From Candidatus Sodalis endolongispinus (GTDB lineage: Bacteria > Pseudomonadota > Gammaproteobacteria > Enterobacterales > Enterobacteriaceae): DNA of 64,000 bases. The translations under genes were made by a program, and so were the position numbers. Under the pieces are notes generated by a model. It made no database searches. It was not told the DNA's origin and saw only the letters and a program-made list of their open reading frames with translations. The stretch is from the NCBI RefSeq assembly GCF_018777395.1, contig NZ_JAFJYC010000001.1:2232001-2296000 (forward strand), given 5' to 3'. Positions 51,463 through 61,528 of the stretch are shown here, one piece after another. The first letter of the stretch is position 1, and every line of letters begins with the position of its first letter.

Positions 51463-52935
51463 CTAGCGGGATCGTTTCATGGCGCGATAATCGAGGGTGC
51501 ATCCCATGAGTATACTCACCGTGAGCAGGAGGGCACCTATTTCCCAACATAAATTCATCATTGTGCCGGTAGTGACCCAGCCTGTGGCTTTGACCAGCAC
51601 CAGCGCACCGGCCCACAACGCCCCCCCGGCCGCCAGCAGGCGCTGCGACAGCCGATAACCGGCGCTAAAATGGCCGCGGCGCAGGAAATCGCCGGTCTGC
51701 TGGGTGACGGTTAAGGTGGTGCGGCACAGCATGAGAAGGCCCAGACCGGGAAACGAGATGGCGACGGAGAAGAGATAAAACCATGACCAGCCGTGCGATT
51801 CGACAAACCAGCCCGCAAGGGGGCCGACATAAACCCGGCCGACGGCGGCCAGCGCCGACAACAGCGCGAACTGGGTGGCGGAATAAGATTTGTTGCACAG
51901 CGTCATCAGCAGAGCGACGAACGCCGCGGTGCCCATGCCGCCGCACAGGTTCTCGACGAAGACCGCCGCGGCCATCGACCACAGGTGTTTATCGGTCACC
52001 GCCAGCGCCCAATAGCCGGCGTTGGAGACCGCCTGCAGCAGCCCGAACAGCAAAAAGGCGCGAAACAGCGACAACCGCTGCATCAGTAGCCCGCCCGCCA
52101 GCGTGCCGACCAGGGTTGCCAGCAGCCCCAGGTTTTTGTTGATCATCCCGACCTGACCGGCGTCAAAGCCCACGACGCGGATAAGGAAGGTGGTACTTAG
52201 ACTGAGGGCGAAGGCATCGCCGAGCTTATAAAGCACAATCAGCATCAAGACAAGCCAGGCGTTATCCCGGCCGAAGAAATCGCGCAGCGGCGCCATTACC
52301 GCCTGCTCCAGGCTGGCCGGCTTGGGTATCGCCTGGTCCGGCTCCGGCGCCAGCAGGGTGCTGACCAGGCCCAGCAGCATAAGGGCGGCCATCAGCCAAT
52401 AGGTGGCCTGCCAGCCGAGCCAGCGGTCCGCCAGCCATAGCGCCAGACCGCCGGACACCAGCATGGCCAGCCGATAGCCCAGCACCGAAACCGCGGCGCC
52501 GGTGCCGCGCTCCTGCGCCGGCAGCAGATCGGTCTTGTAGGCGTCGAACACGATATCCTGCGAAACGGAACAAAACGCCACCCATACCGCCATCGCCGCC
52601 AACCAGGCTAGATTGCGCACCGGATCCAGGGTGCCCATCGCCAGTAGACCCGCGATGAGCAGTAATTGGCAAATCACCAACCAACCGCGCCGGCGTCCCA
52701 TCAGCGGTGGGCTGTAGCGATCCATTACCGGCGACCAGAGGAATTTGAAGACGTACGCCTGCCAGACCAGCGAGAAGAAACCGATGGTCTTTAGATCCAG
52801 CCCGGCCACCGTCATCCAAGCCTGCAATGTCCCCGAGGTAAGCGCCAGCGGTAAGACGGAGGCAAAGCCTAGGCACAGCAAAACAAGAGAACGGCGCTGT
52901 GTCAGGGTAGCAAGACGAATGGAGGTCATGGTCAT
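51463..52935 (-). CDS. ampG: Muropeptide permease AmpG
   Basis: AmpG imports anhydro-muropeptides across the inner membrane for cell-wall recycling. The 490-residue product matches E. coli (491): LGFASVLPLALTSGTLQAWMTVAGLDLKTIGFFSLVWQAYVFKFLWSPVMDRY, RRRGWLVICQ, ISVLGYRLAMLVSGGLALWLADRWLGW, PLRDFFGRDNAWLVLMLIVLYKLGDAFA and ENLCGGMGTAAFVALLMTLCNKSYSATQFALLSAL. It is intact and agrees with retained wall-recycling functions in this window. Confidence 0.94.
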   Translation of the reverse strand: MTMTSIRLATLTQRRSLVLLCLGFASVLPLALTSGTLQAWMTVAGLDLKTIGFFSLVWQAYVFKFLWSPVMDRYSPPLMGRRRGWLVICQLLLIAGLLAMGTLDPVRNLAWLAAMAVWVAFCSVSQDIVFDAYKTDLLPAQERGTGAAVSVLGYRLAMLVSGGLALWLADRWLGWQATYWLMAALMLLGLVSTLLAPEPDQAIPKPASLEQAVMAPLRDFFGRDNAWLVLMLIVLYKLGDAFALSLSTTFLIRVVGFDAGQVGMINKNLGLLATLVGTLAGGLLMQRLSLFRAFLLFGLLQAVSNAGYWALAVTDKHLWSMAAAVFVENLCGGMGTAAFVALLMTLCNKSYSATQFALLSALAAVGRVYVGPLAGWFVESHGWSWFYLFSVAISFPGLGLLMLCRTTLTVTQQTGDFLRRGHFSAGYRLSQRLLAAGGALWAGALVLVKATGWVTTGTMMNLCWEIGALLLTVSILMGCTLDYRAMKRSR

Positions 52936-52992
52936 AAACGGTTTTCGGGTTAACCTGCCCGGCGCTGCGGGCAGGCGGGTGGACGGGGAAGC

Positions 52993-53571
52993 TTAACGTG
53001 CGTTTTGTTTGATGAAACTGTTGACGCTGCTGTCGTTGGCCATATCGTTAATAACATCCGCCAGCACGCTGTCTACGGCGTTGGTGATCTTGTCATTGGT
53101 GGCGCTGAAAGCACCTTGCACATTGTACACCGACTGGTAGCTCTTCACTTGCTTGTTGCCGTTTTTCGCCTGGGCGATGATAGAGATATCCGCGCGGGTG
53201 GTGATGTTATAGCGCACATTGCCTTCGGTAACGTCGGCGTAAAGTTTATTGACCACGATCTGCAAATCCACGGCGCCGTTCGGACCAATCATGTAACCGC
53301 GGGCGGTCATCTGCTTCTCCAGCACTTCCTGCAGCAGGAAACGCAGATCGCGCGACGGCGTCAAGTTCACCAGCTGGCCGTCGCGGTTGACCTTGGCCAA
53401 CGCCTGATCCGGCCGCTGGTCGGCGCCGTTAACGCTGACGGTGACGCCCATCAGCGACGGATCCTGCTGCGGTAGCTGGATTTTCGGGGAAATGTCCAGC
53501 GTATTGGTGCTGGCGGCGCAGCCGGAGAGCAGCAGGATAGCCACAAACGGCATCAGGTATTTTTTTAGCAT
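52993..53571 (-). CDS. yajG: Lipoprotein YajG
   Basis: YajG is an envelope lipoprotein of unsettled function, next to ampG in enterics. The 192-residue product equals E. coli: signal peptide with lipobox LLSGC, LPQQDPSLMGVTVSVNGADQRPDQALAKV, SRDLRFLLQEVLEKQMTARGYMIGPNGAVDLQIVVNKLYADVTEGNVRYNI and the FIKQNAR end. ATG 53571 is preferred over 53589. It is probably co-transcribed with ampG, 57 bp away. Confidence 0.93.
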   Translation of the reverse strand: MLKKYLMPFVAILLLSGCAASTNTLDISPKIQLPQQDPSLMGVTVSVNGADQRPDQALAKVNRDGQLVNLTPSRDLRFLLQEVLEKQMTARGYMIGPNGAVDLQIVVNKLYADVTEGNVRYNITTRADISIIAQAKNGNKQVKSYQSVYNVQGAFSATNDKITNAVDSVLADVINDMANDSSVNSFIKQNAR

Positions 53572-53875
53572 ATAAGCTTTCTCATTCATCAGGATAGGGA
53601 AGGTGAAAATGGCCTCATCATAGCATCGCCAACGGGAGGAGAAAGCCCCAAATCGCGCTAATTTACGTTACCGAACGTTTTGTCGCGCCGCGCGCGCCGA
53701 ACGCCGTCGGGCCCTGAGCAGCCATAAGCGCGCAACGGCCCCACGCGGCCCGAGCGCGAGACGACAAAGCGCGACAAGCGCGAAATTTGTCGCCTAAAGG
53801 CTGGGCGTTAAATAATAATCAGCTAAAATTTTAACTGACGGAGCAAAGCGCTCTGCCTGGCGTTGAGGAGAAGAG
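53572..53875. other. yajG/bolA divergent promoter region
   Basis: This 304-bp spacer lies between divergent yajG and bolA, with a very G+C-rich centre (about 53690-53770). No gene or clear promoter pair is visible; a bolA stationary-phase promoter is expected here by analogy. Confidence 0.55.
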
Positions 53876-54193
53876 ATGATGATTCGCGAGCAAATAGAAA
53901 CAAAAATCAGGGCAGAGTTTACTCCGCTGTATTTGGACGTCGTGGATGAAAGCTACCGCCATAATGTCCCGGCGGGCTCTGAGAGTCATTTCAAGGTGGT
54001 ATTGGTCAGCGATCGGTTCAACGGCGAACGTATCCTTAGCCGCCACCGCGCGATTTACGGCGTTCTGGCGGATGAACTGGCGGGGCCGGTTCATGCCTTG
54101 GCGCTGCATACCTACACCGTTAAAGAGTGGGAAGGGCTGCAGGACACAGTGCCGGACTCACCCCCTTGCCGGGGTGCCGGCCTGACGGCCTGA
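53876..54193 (+). CDS. bolA: BolA family stress regulator
   Basis: BolA is a small protein that binds iron-sulfur glutaredoxins and also acts as a regulator of shape and envelope genes in stationary phase. The 105-residue product matches E. coli: [67 protein letters not shown] and the SPPCRGAG end. Start 53876 or 53879 (MIREQ); GGAG lies just upstream. Confidence 0.94.
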   Translation: MMIREQIETKIRAEFTPLYLDVVDESYRHNVPAGSESHFKVVLVSDRFNGERILSRHRAIYGVLADELAGPVHALALHTYTVKEWEGLQDTVPDSPPCRGAGLTA

Positions 54194-54511
54194 GCCGTAC
54201 TGGCCAAGGGCAAACGCGCCGTAAGGGCGGGGAAATAGCCCGCCGGCCGTTTTTATTGACCACGTTCCCGCCCCCACAGCGCGCAATTTGCGCGCTGTCC
54301 TCGACTCATAAACCCTATCCCGCTATAATGCCGCGTCTTATATTTCCGGAAGGTATTCGGGATGCTTCTGACGACAACGGGCTACAGGTTTTGAACCCTC
54401 AGACCACCCGGATCCTAAGAGGCCATTTTCACGTTAGTGGACCTGGATGACCGCTTCTTTGAAAACGGTTTCTGGCGTTGACTGAGCACTGTGATTTTTT
54501 GAGGTAACGAG
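54194..54511. other. bolA-tig spacer
   Basis: A 318-bp spacer. GGCGGG (54226-54231) and CCCGCC (54239-54244) form a hairpin followed after 5 bp by TTTTT (54250-54254), a possible bolA terminator. The rest should carry the tig promoter; nothing else is visible. Confidence 0.55.
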
Positions 54512-55816
54512 ATGCAAGTTTCTGTTGAGACCACTGAAGGCCTGGGGCGCCGCGTAAACATTACCGTTGCCGCCGACACGATTGAGCAAGCGGTGAAAAG
54601 CGAATTGGTGAACGTCGCCAAAAAAGTCCGCATTGACGGTTTTCGCAAAGGGAAAGTTCCCATGAATATCGTTGCGCCGCGCTATGGCGCCTCCGTCCGT
54701 CAGGACGTGCTGGGCGACCTGATGCAGCGTAACTTTGTCGACGCCATTATCCAGGAAAAAATCAATCCGGTGGGCGCGCCGAATTATGTCCCGGGCGAAT
54801 ACAAGACCGGTGAAGATTTTAGCTTTGCGGTGGAATTTGAAGTGTACCCGGAAGTGGAACTGACAAGTCTGGACACCATCGAAGTCGAAAAACCGCGGGT
54901 AGAAGTTAACGACGCCGACGTCGACACCATGCTGGACACGCTGCAAAAGCAGCAGGCCGACTGGAAAGAAACCACTGATGCCGCCGGCGCCGAAGACCGC
55001 GTGACCGTCGACTTCACCGGTACCATTGACGGCGAAGCGTTTGACGGCGGCAAAGCCACCGATTTTGTGCTGGCCATGGGCCAGGGCCGCATGATCCCCG
55101 GGTTTGAAGAAGGCGTCATCGGTCATAAAGCCGGCGAAAGCTTCGACATCAGCGTCATTTTCCCGGAAGACTACCATGCGGAAAATCTGAAAGGAAAGGC
55201 CGCCAACTTCGCCGTTGAGCTGAAGAAAGTCGAGCAGCGCGAACCGCCGACATTGGATGAAGCCTTTATTAAACGTTTCGGCGTTGCTGACGGTTCCCTG
55301 GAAGGTTTGCGCGCTGAAGTACGTAAAAATATGGAGCGTGAGCTGGAAAACGCCGTGCGCAACCGCGTGAAAACGCAGGTCATCGACGGTCTGCTTAACG
55401 CGAACGACATCCACGTTCCCGCGGCGCTGGTCGACGGTGAAATCGACGTGCTGAAACGTCAGGCGGCACAGCGTTTTGGCGGCAACGAGAAACAGGCGCT
55501 GGAATTACCGCGTGAACTGTTTGAAGAGCAGGCGAAACGCCGCGTCAAGGTCGGTCTGCTGTTGGGTGAAGTCATCCGCAAACACGAACTGAAAGCGGAT
55601 GAAGCCCGCGTCAGCGCGCTGATTGAGGAAATGGCCTCCGCCTATGAAGATCCGAAAGAAGTCGTCGAGTTCTACGGCAAGAATAAAGAGCTGATGGACA
55701 ACATGCGTAACGTAGCGCTGGAAGAACAGGCGGTCGAAGCGCTGCTCGCCAACGCCCGCGTGACGGAAAAAGAAACCGGCTTCAACGAGTTGATGAACCA
55801 GCCGAGCGCGGCCTAA
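54512..55816 (+). CDS. tig: Trigger factor
   Basis: Trigger factor is the ribosome-bound chaperone and prolyl isomerase that meets nascent chains. The 434-residue product matches E. coli (432): ribosome-binding N-domain with FRKGKVP, PPIase domain (about 150-245; [69 protein letters not shown]), and C-terminal chaperone arms. ATG 54512 follows GAGGTAACGAG. It is intact. Confidence 0.96.
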   Translation: MQVSVETTEGLGRRVNITVAADTIEQAVKSELVNVAKKVRIDGFRKGKVPMNIVAPRYGASVRQDVLGDLMQRNFVDAIIQEKINPVGAPNYVPGEYKTGEDFSFAVEFEVYPEVELTSLDTIEVEKPRVEVNDADVDTMLDTLQKQQADWKETTDAAGAEDRVTVDFTGTIDGEAFDGGKATDFVLAMGQGRMIPGFEEGVIGHKAGESFDISVIFPEDYHAENLKGKAANFAVELKKVEQREPPTLDEAFIKRFGVADGSLEGLRAEVRKNMERELENAVRNRVKTQVIDGLLNANDIHVPAALVDGEIDVLKRQAAQRFGGNEKQALELPRELFEEQAKRRVKVGLLLGEVIRKHELKADEARVSALIEEMASAYEDPKEVVEFYGKNKELMDNMRNVALEEQAVEALLANARVTEKETGFNELMNQPSAA

Positions 55817-56206
55817 CCGTCGTCGTCGGATCGCGCGCGGTCGCAAGGCTAATCCGTCATGCTTAAAGCCTGTCATCCTGCGGTGGCAGGCTTTTTGTTT
55901 GTATAGGCTTTTCATACTATTGCCGGTGATAAATAGCGCTATATTTAACGGGTAAGCAGTGTTAAAAAGAGGGTGCGCCGCGGGAATACCCGCTAACGCC
56001 CGGTGCTGAAATAGTGCTGCTGCGCCCTTGAAAAGGGGGCCGCGCTCCCCCAACTAGAGAAGGAAGGGAGAGAAAGCCGCGCGGACGGAATGCGGGCTGA
56101 AAAACCGTTCAGCGGACCGGCGACTTCTTAGGACATGGCGATGACGCCGCATCTCACGTAAAATCGGAAACCCAGGCGCCGAACGCTTTATTTCTAGGAG
56201 ACGATA
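55817..56206. other. tig-clpP spacer
   Basis: This 390-bp spacer holds the tig terminator (55868-55896) and, presumably, the clpP promoter. I see no gene and no clear heat-shock promoter. Confidence 0.55.
55868..55896 (+). terminator. Terminator after tig
   Basis: GCCTGTCA (55868-55875) pairs with TGGCAGGC (55884-55891), with one G-U pair, followed by TTTTT (55892-55896). Confidence 0.8.
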
Positions 56207-56830
56207 ATGTCATACAGTGGCAAACAAGATAACTTTGCACCTCATATGGCCCTGGTGCCGATGGTGGTGGAACAGACTTCACGCGGAGAGCGTTCATACG
56301 ATATTTTTTCGCGCCTGTTAAAAGAACGGATTATCTTCATGACCGGTCAGGTCGAAGATCACATGGCGAATTTGATCGTGGCGCAGATGATGTTTTTGGA
56401 AGCGGAAAATCCGGAAAAAGACATCTACCTGTACATCAACTCGCCAGGCGGGGTGATTACCGCCGGGATGTCGATTTATGACACCATGCAGTTCATTAAA
56501 CCCGATGTCAGCACGTTCTGCATGGGGCGAGCCGCCTCCATGGGGGCATTTCTGCTGGCGGCCGGTGCCAAGGGCAAACGCTTTTGCCTGCCCAATTCGC
56601 GGGTGATGATCCACCAGCCGCTGGGCGGTTTCCAAGGTCAGGCGACCGATATTGAAATTCACGCCCGGGAAATCCTGAAGGTCAAGGCGCGGATGAATGA
56701 ATTGATGGCAAAACACACGGGTCAGCCTCTTGAAGCAATAGAGCGGGATACCGAACGCGACCGTTTCCTCTCCGCCCCTGAGGCGGTAGATTATGGATTA
56801 GTGGATTCCGTATTGAGCCAGCGTACGTAA
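56207..56830 (+). CDS. clpP: ATP-dependent Clp protease proteolytic subunit
   Basis: ClpP forms the serine-protease barrel that works with ClpX or ClpA. The 207-residue product equals E. coli. The catalytic triad is S111 ([11 protein letters not shown]), H136 ([11 protein letters not shown]) and D185 ([11 protein letters not shown]). [30 protein letters not shown] and [21 protein letters not shown] are conserved. ATG 56207 follows TAGGAGA. It is intact, 148 bp ahead of clpX. Confidence 0.97.
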   Translation: MSYSGKQDNFAPHMALVPMVVEQTSRGERSYDIFSRLLKERIIFMTGQVEDHMANLIVAQMMFLEAENPEKDIYLYINSPGGVITAGMSIYDTMQFIKPDVSTFCMGRAASMGAFLLAAGAKGKRFCLPNSRVMIHQPLGGFQGQATDIEIHAREILKVKARMNELMAKHTGQPLEAIERDTERDRFLSAPEAVDYGLVDSVLSQRT

Positions 56831-56978
56831 TTGCTTAAAGGCGGAATCCGATAGACTATAGTTAATGTAGTGCGTCGTGCGGAAGCATCAGCGCTTCCGG
56901 CGACCGGTTTTGAGCTCAGCCGTCGCGTTGCCGCCCTGATTGGCCTGCGGTACTAAGACGAAAGAAAGAGGTTTACTG

Positions 56979-58253
56979 ATGACAGATAAGCGCAAAGACG
57001 GTTCAGGAAAGCTGCTGTATTGCTCTTTCTGCGGTAAAAGCCAGCATGAGGTGCGGAAACTTATCGCCGGGCCGTCGGTGTATATCTGCGATGAATGTGT
57101 CGATTTATGCAACGACATTATCCGCGAAGAGATAAAAGAAGTCGGCCCGCATCGTGAACGTAGCGCGCTGCCGGCGCCCCATGAAATCCGGCACCACCTG
57201 GAAGATTATGTCATCGGTCAGGAAAAAGCCAAAAAAGTGCTCGCGGTGGCGGTCTATAACCACTACAAGCGCCTGCGCAATGGCGATACCAATAACGGCA
57301 TCGAACTCGGCAAAAGCAACATCTTGTTGATTGGCCCTACCGGCAGCGGCAAGACTCTGCTGGCGGAAACGCTGGCCCGTTTCCTGGATGTGCCTTTCAC
57401 CATGGCCGACGCCACTACCCTGACGGAAGCCGGGTACGTGGGTGAGGATGTGGAAAACATCATCCAGAAGCTCCTGCAAAAATGTGATTACGATGTGCAA
57501 AAAGCCCAGCGCGGCATCGTCTATATCGATGAGATCGACAAAATCTCCCGCAAATCGGATAACCCCTCCATTACCCGCGACGTCTCCGGTGAAGGGGTAC
57601 AGCAGGCGCTGTTGAAACTGATAGAAGGGACCGTATCCGCAGTGCCGCCCCAGGGCGGGCGCAAACATCCACAGCAGGAGTTCTTGCAGGTGGACACCTC
57701 GAAAATCCTGTTTATCTGTGGCGGCGCCTTCGCCGGCCTGGATAAAGTGATTGAGCAGCGCACCGAAACCAACCGCGGCATTGGCTTTAGCGCCACCGTC
57801 AAAGGCAGCTCGGAGAAAGTGACCGAGAGCGAACTGCTGGCCCAGGTGGAACCGGAAGATCTGATCAAATTCGGTCTTATCCCCGAATTTATCGGCCGGT
57901 TGCCGGTGGTGGCGACGTTGAATGAACTCAGCGAAGACGCGCTTATTCAAATCCTGCGCGAGCCGAAGAACGCGCTGACCAAGCAGTATCAGGCGTTATT
58001 CAATCTCGAAGGCGTCGAGCTGGAATTCCGCGATGAAGCGCTTACCGCGATCGCCAAAAAAGCCATGGCGCGCAAAACCGGCGCCCGCGGCCTGCGCTCT
58101 ATCGTAGAGGGCGCGCTGCTGGAAACCATGTACGAACTGCCTTCCCAGGATAGCGTGGAAAAAGTGGTGATCGACGAAGCGGTCATCGCCGGCCAGTCGG
58201 AGCCGTTACTTATCTACGGCAAGCACGAAGCGCAGCAGGCCTCCGGCGAGTAA
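56979..58253 (+). CDS. clpX: ATP-dependent unfoldase ClpX
   Basis: ClpX unfolds substrates and feeds them to ClpP. The 424-residue product equals E. coli. The N-terminal zinc domain has C15, C18, C37 and C40; the AAA+ core has [15 protein letters not shown], the pore loop [20 protein letters not shown], and the sensor and arginine-finger segments [11 protein letters not shown] and [15 protein letters not shown] 56979 is preferred to the upstream in-frame GTG-type starts. Confidence 0.97.
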   Translation: MTDKRKDGSGKLLYCSFCGKSQHEVRKLIAGPSVYICDECVDLCNDIIREEIKEVGPHRERSALPAPHEIRHHLEDYVIGQEKAKKVLAVAVYNHYKRLRNGDTNNGIELGKSNILLIGPTGSGKTLLAETLARFLDVPFTMADATTLTEAGYVGEDVENIIQKLLQKCDYDVQKAQRGIVYIDEIDKISRKSDNPSITRDVSGEGVQQALLKLIEGTVSAVPPQGGRKHPQQEFLQVDTSKILFICGGAFAGLDKVIEQRTETNRGIGFSATVKGSSEKVTESELLAQVEPEDLIKFGLIPEFIGRLPVVATLNELSEDALIQILREPKNALTKQYQALFNLEGVELEFRDEALTAIAKKAMARKTGARGLRSIVEGALLETMYELPSQDSVEKVVIDEAVIAGQSEPLLIYGKHEAQQASGE

Positions 58254-58296
58254 CGGGGGTGTGGAGCGGCGTGCGCGCCGGGTTACAGCGTCCAGG

Positions 58297-58322
58297 CGGG
58301 GGATTTTATCCCCCGTTTTTTT
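58297..58322 (+). terminator. Terminator after clpX
   Basis: CGGGGGAT (58297-58304) pairs with ATCCCCCG (58308-58315) around TTT, followed by a run of seven T. A textbook Rho-independent terminator. Confidence 0.92.
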
Positions 58323-58335
58323 CATTAGTGGCTGC

Positions 58336-58365
58336 CGTTGAATGTAAGCGATTCGACCACATATA
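58336..58365 (+). promoter_or_regulatory. Likely heat-shock (sigma-32) promoter of lon
   Basis: CGTTGAAT (58336-58343) and CCACATATA (58357-58365), with about 14 bp between the cores, match the E. coli lon heat-shock promoter as I recall it (GTTGAATGT...CCCCATATAC). It lies about 90 bp before lon. Confidence 0.6.
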
Positions 58366-58452
58366 CTCAAATACCTAATTGTTGAAACGGGCAAAAGCCG
58401 GGTTTTTGCGCATTCCACAAACCTGGCGGAAGCTAAACTAAGAGAGAGCTCT

Positions 58453-60813
58453 ATGAATGCTGAGCGTTCCGAACGCATAGAAATTCCCGTATTGCCTCTG
58501 CGCGATGTGGTGGTCTATCCGCACATGGTCATCCCGCTGTTTGTCGGCCGGGAAAAATCGATTCGGTGTCTTGAAGCAGCCATGGACAGTGATAAAAAAA
58601 TCATGTTGGTGGCTCAGAAAGAAGCGTCAACCGACGAGCCGGGTATTAATGATCTTTTTTCAGTCGGAACGGTATCGTCCATTTTGCAGATGCTTAAACT
58701 GCCGGACGGCACGGTAAAAGTGCTGGTAGAGGGGTTAACCCGCGCCCGTATCAAAGAACTGTCGGACAGCGGCGATCATTTCAGCGCCGAAGCGGACTAT
58801 TTCGACGCGCCCGAGCTTGATGAGCGCGAGCAGGAAGTGCTGGTGCGGACCGCGATTAATCAGTTTGAAGGCTATATCAAACTGAACAAAAAAATTCCCC
58901 CCGAAGTGCTTACCTCGCTAAACAGTATCGATGATGCTGCCCGTCTGGCCGACACTATCGCCGCTCATATGCCCCTGAAGCTGGCCGACAAGCAGTCGGT
59001 GCTGGAAATGGCCGATGTGACCGAGCGGCTTGAATACCTGATGGCAATGATGGAGTCGGAAATCGACCTGCTACAGGTAGAGAAACGTATCCGCAATCGC
59101 GTCAAAAAGCAGATGGAAAAGAGCCAGCGCGAGTACTATCTGAATGAGCAAATGAAGGCGATTCAGAAAGAACTGGGCGAGATGGATGATGCGCCGGATG
59201 AAAACGAAGCGCTGAAGCGCAAGATAGAAGCGGCCAAAATGCCGCAGGAAGCCCGGGAAAAGACCGAGGCGGAACTGCAAAAATTGAAAATGATGTCGCC
59301 AATGTCCGCCGAGGCGACCGTGGTGCGCGGTTATATCGACTGGATGCTGTCAGTACCCTGGCACGCGCGCAGCAAAGTGAAAAAAGACCTGGTAAAAGCG
59401 CAAGAGACTTTGGATAAAGATCATTACGGCCTTGAACGTGTCAAAGACCGCATTTTGGAATACCTGGCGGTACAAAGCCGGGTCAGTAAAATCAAAGGGC
59501 CGATCTTGTGCCTGGTGGGACCGCCTGGAGTGGGGAAAACCTCGCTCGGTCAGTCCATCGCCAAGGCGACCGGACGTCAGTATGTGCGTATGGCGCTGGG
59601 CGGTGTGCGCGATGAGGCGGAGATCCGCGGACACCGTCGTACTTATATCGGCTCGATGCCGGGTAAGCTGATACAGAAAATGTCCAAGGTCGGCGTGAAA
59701 AACCCGCTGTTCCTGCTCGACGAAATCGACAAGATGTCTTCGGATATGCGCGGCGATCCGGCGTCAGCGTTGCTGGAAGTGCTAGATCCCGAACAGAACG
59801 TGGCATTCAACGACCATTATTTGGAGGTGGACTATGATCTTTCCGACGTGATGTTTGTCGCCACCTCCAACTCGATGAATATCCCGGCGCCGCTGCTCGA
59901 TCGTATGGAAGTGATTCGTCTGTCGGGCTACACCGAAGACGAGAAACTCAACATCGCCCGTCAGCATCTGCTGGCCAAACAGCTTGAGCGCAATGCGTTG
60001 AAAAAAGGCGAACTGACGGTGGAAGACAGTGCGCTGGTGGGGATTATCCGCTATTACACCCGCGAAGCCGGGGTGCGCAGTCTGGAGCGCGAGATTTCCA
60101 AACTGTGCCGCAAAGCGGTGAAGACCCTGCTGATGGACAAGAGCACCAAACATATCACCATCAGCGCCGATAACCTGAAAGACTTCCTCGGCGTTCAGCG
60201 CTTCGATTACGGTCGCGCGGAAGGTGAGAACCGTATCGGCCAGGTGACCGGTCTGGCGTGGACAGAAGTCGGCGGCGATTTGCTGACCATTGAAACCGCG
60301 TACGTGCCCGGCAAGGGCAAACTGACCTATACCGGTTCGCTGGGCGAGGTGATGCAGGAGTCCATTCAGGCGGCGCTGACCGTGGTGCGCGCGCGGGCGG
60401 ACAAGCTCGGTATCAATCCCGATTTCTATGAAAAGCGGGATATCCATGTGCATGTGCCGGAAGGCGCCACGCCCAAGGACGGTCCGAGCGCCGGTATTGC
60501 CATGTGTACCGCGCTGGTGTCCTGTCTGACCGGCAATCCCGTCAAGGCCAATGTGGCGATGACCGGCGAAATCACCTTGCGCGGTCAGGTTTTGCCCATC
60601 GGCGGCCTGAAAGAAAAATTGTTGGCGGCGCATCGTGGCGGTATCAAAACCGTGTTGATCCCCTTTGAGAATAAGCGCGATCTGGAAGATATGCCGGCCA
60701 ACGTGATAAACGACCTGGATATTCATCCGGTTCAGCGTATCGACGAAGTGCTTAATCTGGCGCTGCAGAATGCGCCTTTCGGCATCGAGGTGGCGCCCGA
60801 AACGGTAAAATGA
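58453..60813 (+). CDS. lon: ATP-dependent protease Lon
   Basis: Lon degrades misfolded and short-lived regulatory proteins. The 786-residue product matches E. coli (784): N-terminal substrate domain ([27 protein letters not shown]), coiled coil, AAA+ core (Walker [25 protein letters not shown]), and protease domain with the catalytic serine in [10 protein letters not shown] and the lysine in [17 protein letters not shown] 58453 follows GAGAGAG. It is intact with its own terminator. Confidence 0.97.
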   Translation: MNAERSERIEIPVLPLRDVVVYPHMVIPLFVGREKSIRCLEAAMDSDKKIMLVAQKEASTDEPGINDLFSVGTVSSILQMLKLPDGTVKVLVEGLTRARIKELSDSGDHFSAEADYFDAPELDEREQEVLVRTAINQFEGYIKLNKKIPPEVLTSLNSIDDAARLADTIAAHMPLKLADKQSVLEMADVTERLEYLMAMMESEIDLLQVEKRIRNRVKKQMEKSQREYYLNEQMKAIQKELGEMDDAPDENEALKRKIEAAKMPQEAREKTEAELQKLKMMSPMSAEATVVRGYIDWMLSVPWHARSKVKKDLVKAQETLDKDHYGLERVKDRILEYLAVQSRVSKIKGPILCLVGPPGVGKTSLGQSIAKATGRQYVRMALGGVRDEAEIRGHRRTYIGSMPGKLIQKMSKVGVKNPLFLLDEIDKMSSDMRGDPASALLEVLDPEQNVAFNDHYLEVDYDLSDVMFVATSNSMNIPAPLLDRMEVIRLSGYTEDEKLNIARQHLLAKQLERNALKKGELTVEDSALVGIIRYYTREAGVRSLEREISKLCRKAVKTLLMDKSTKHITISADNLKDFLGVQRFDYGRAEGENRIGQVTGLAWTEVGGDLLTIETAYVPGKGKLTYTGSLGEVMQESIQAALTVVRARADKLGINPDFYEKRDIHVHVPEGATPKDGPSAGIAMCTALVSCLTGNPVKANVAMTGEITLRGQVLPIGGLKEKLLAAHRGGIKTVLIPFENKRDLEDMPANVINDLDIHPVQRIDEVLNLALQNAPFGIEVAPETVK

Positions 60814-60844
60814 GGGGTTTATGTAAAATAAACCAGTAAAAATG

Positions 60845-60881
60845 GGCTGGCAGGCCAATTCGGGCTTGCCAGCCTTTTTTT
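60845..60881 (+). terminator. Terminator after lon
   Basis: GGCTGGCA (60845-60852) pairs with TGCCAGCC (60867-60874), followed by a run of seven T (60875-60881). Confidence 0.92.
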
Positions 60882-61024
60882 GTACCGTTAAGTTAGTGAG
60901 CTGCTGGGTTGGGACAGCGGGCAGGTTCAGTCTGTTCCGACATACTGGGTTTGATATAACAGCTGCGCAGTCGCGTTTAAGGAAAAATCCGCCGCGACAT
61001 GAGAATTCAAGAGGGGATGAAAAA

Positions 61025-61297
61025 GTGAATAAGTCACAACTGATCGACAAAATTGCCGCAGGTGCTGATATTTCCAAAGCGGCCGCCGGACGAGCGCTGG
61101 ATGCTATCATCGGTTCGGTTACCGAGTCGCTGCAGCAGGGATATGACGTTGCGCTGGTCGGGTTTGGCACTTTCACCGTGCGCGAGCGTTCCGCTCGTAC
61201 CGGACGCAATCCGCAAACCGGTAAAGAAATCACCATCGCCGCCGCCAAGGTACCGGGCTTCCGTGCCGGTAAAGGGCTGAAAGACGCAGTGAATTGA
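61025..61297 (+). CDS. hupB: DNA-binding protein HU-beta
   Basis: HU-beta is a small nucleoid protein that bends DNA. The 90-residue product equals E. coli: [87 protein letters not shown]. The start is GTG at 61025, after GAGGGGATG. The open frame upstream of it has no similarity. Confidence 0.96.
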   Translation: MNKSQLIDKIAAGADISKAAAGRALDAIIGSVTESLQQGYDVALVGFGTFTVRERSARTGRNPQTGKEITIAAAKVPGFRAGKGLKDAVN

Positions 61298-61365
61298 TAG
61301 CTTTCCTGTTCTCGCCTGTGTCAACTAATACCTGACGCAGTCAGACGGGTAGGGTAGAATACAAG

Positions 61366-61388
61366 GCGCATCATCAGGATGCGCTTTT
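61366..61388 (+). terminator. Terminator after hupB
   Basis: GCGCATC (61366-61372) pairs with GATGCGC (61378-61384) around a 5-base loop, followed by TTTT. Confidence 0.85.
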
Positions 61389-61528
61389 CTAGATTGGCTG
61401 ACAAGGCAGGGTTGGCGTTGTCAGATAACTAGCATTAACGCGCAGCGGCTCCGCGGAGCTGCGGCAGGCGAGCAGTCCGTTTACCTGCGCAGAGGTTTCA
61501 TTCATTTACAGCGGAGTGTTGTCACACC

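Noticed and set aside
59782-61248. Open frame of 488 codons on the minus strand over lon and hupB
   Set aside because: It runs antisense to lon, its terminator and hupB, all secure; no family features are seen.
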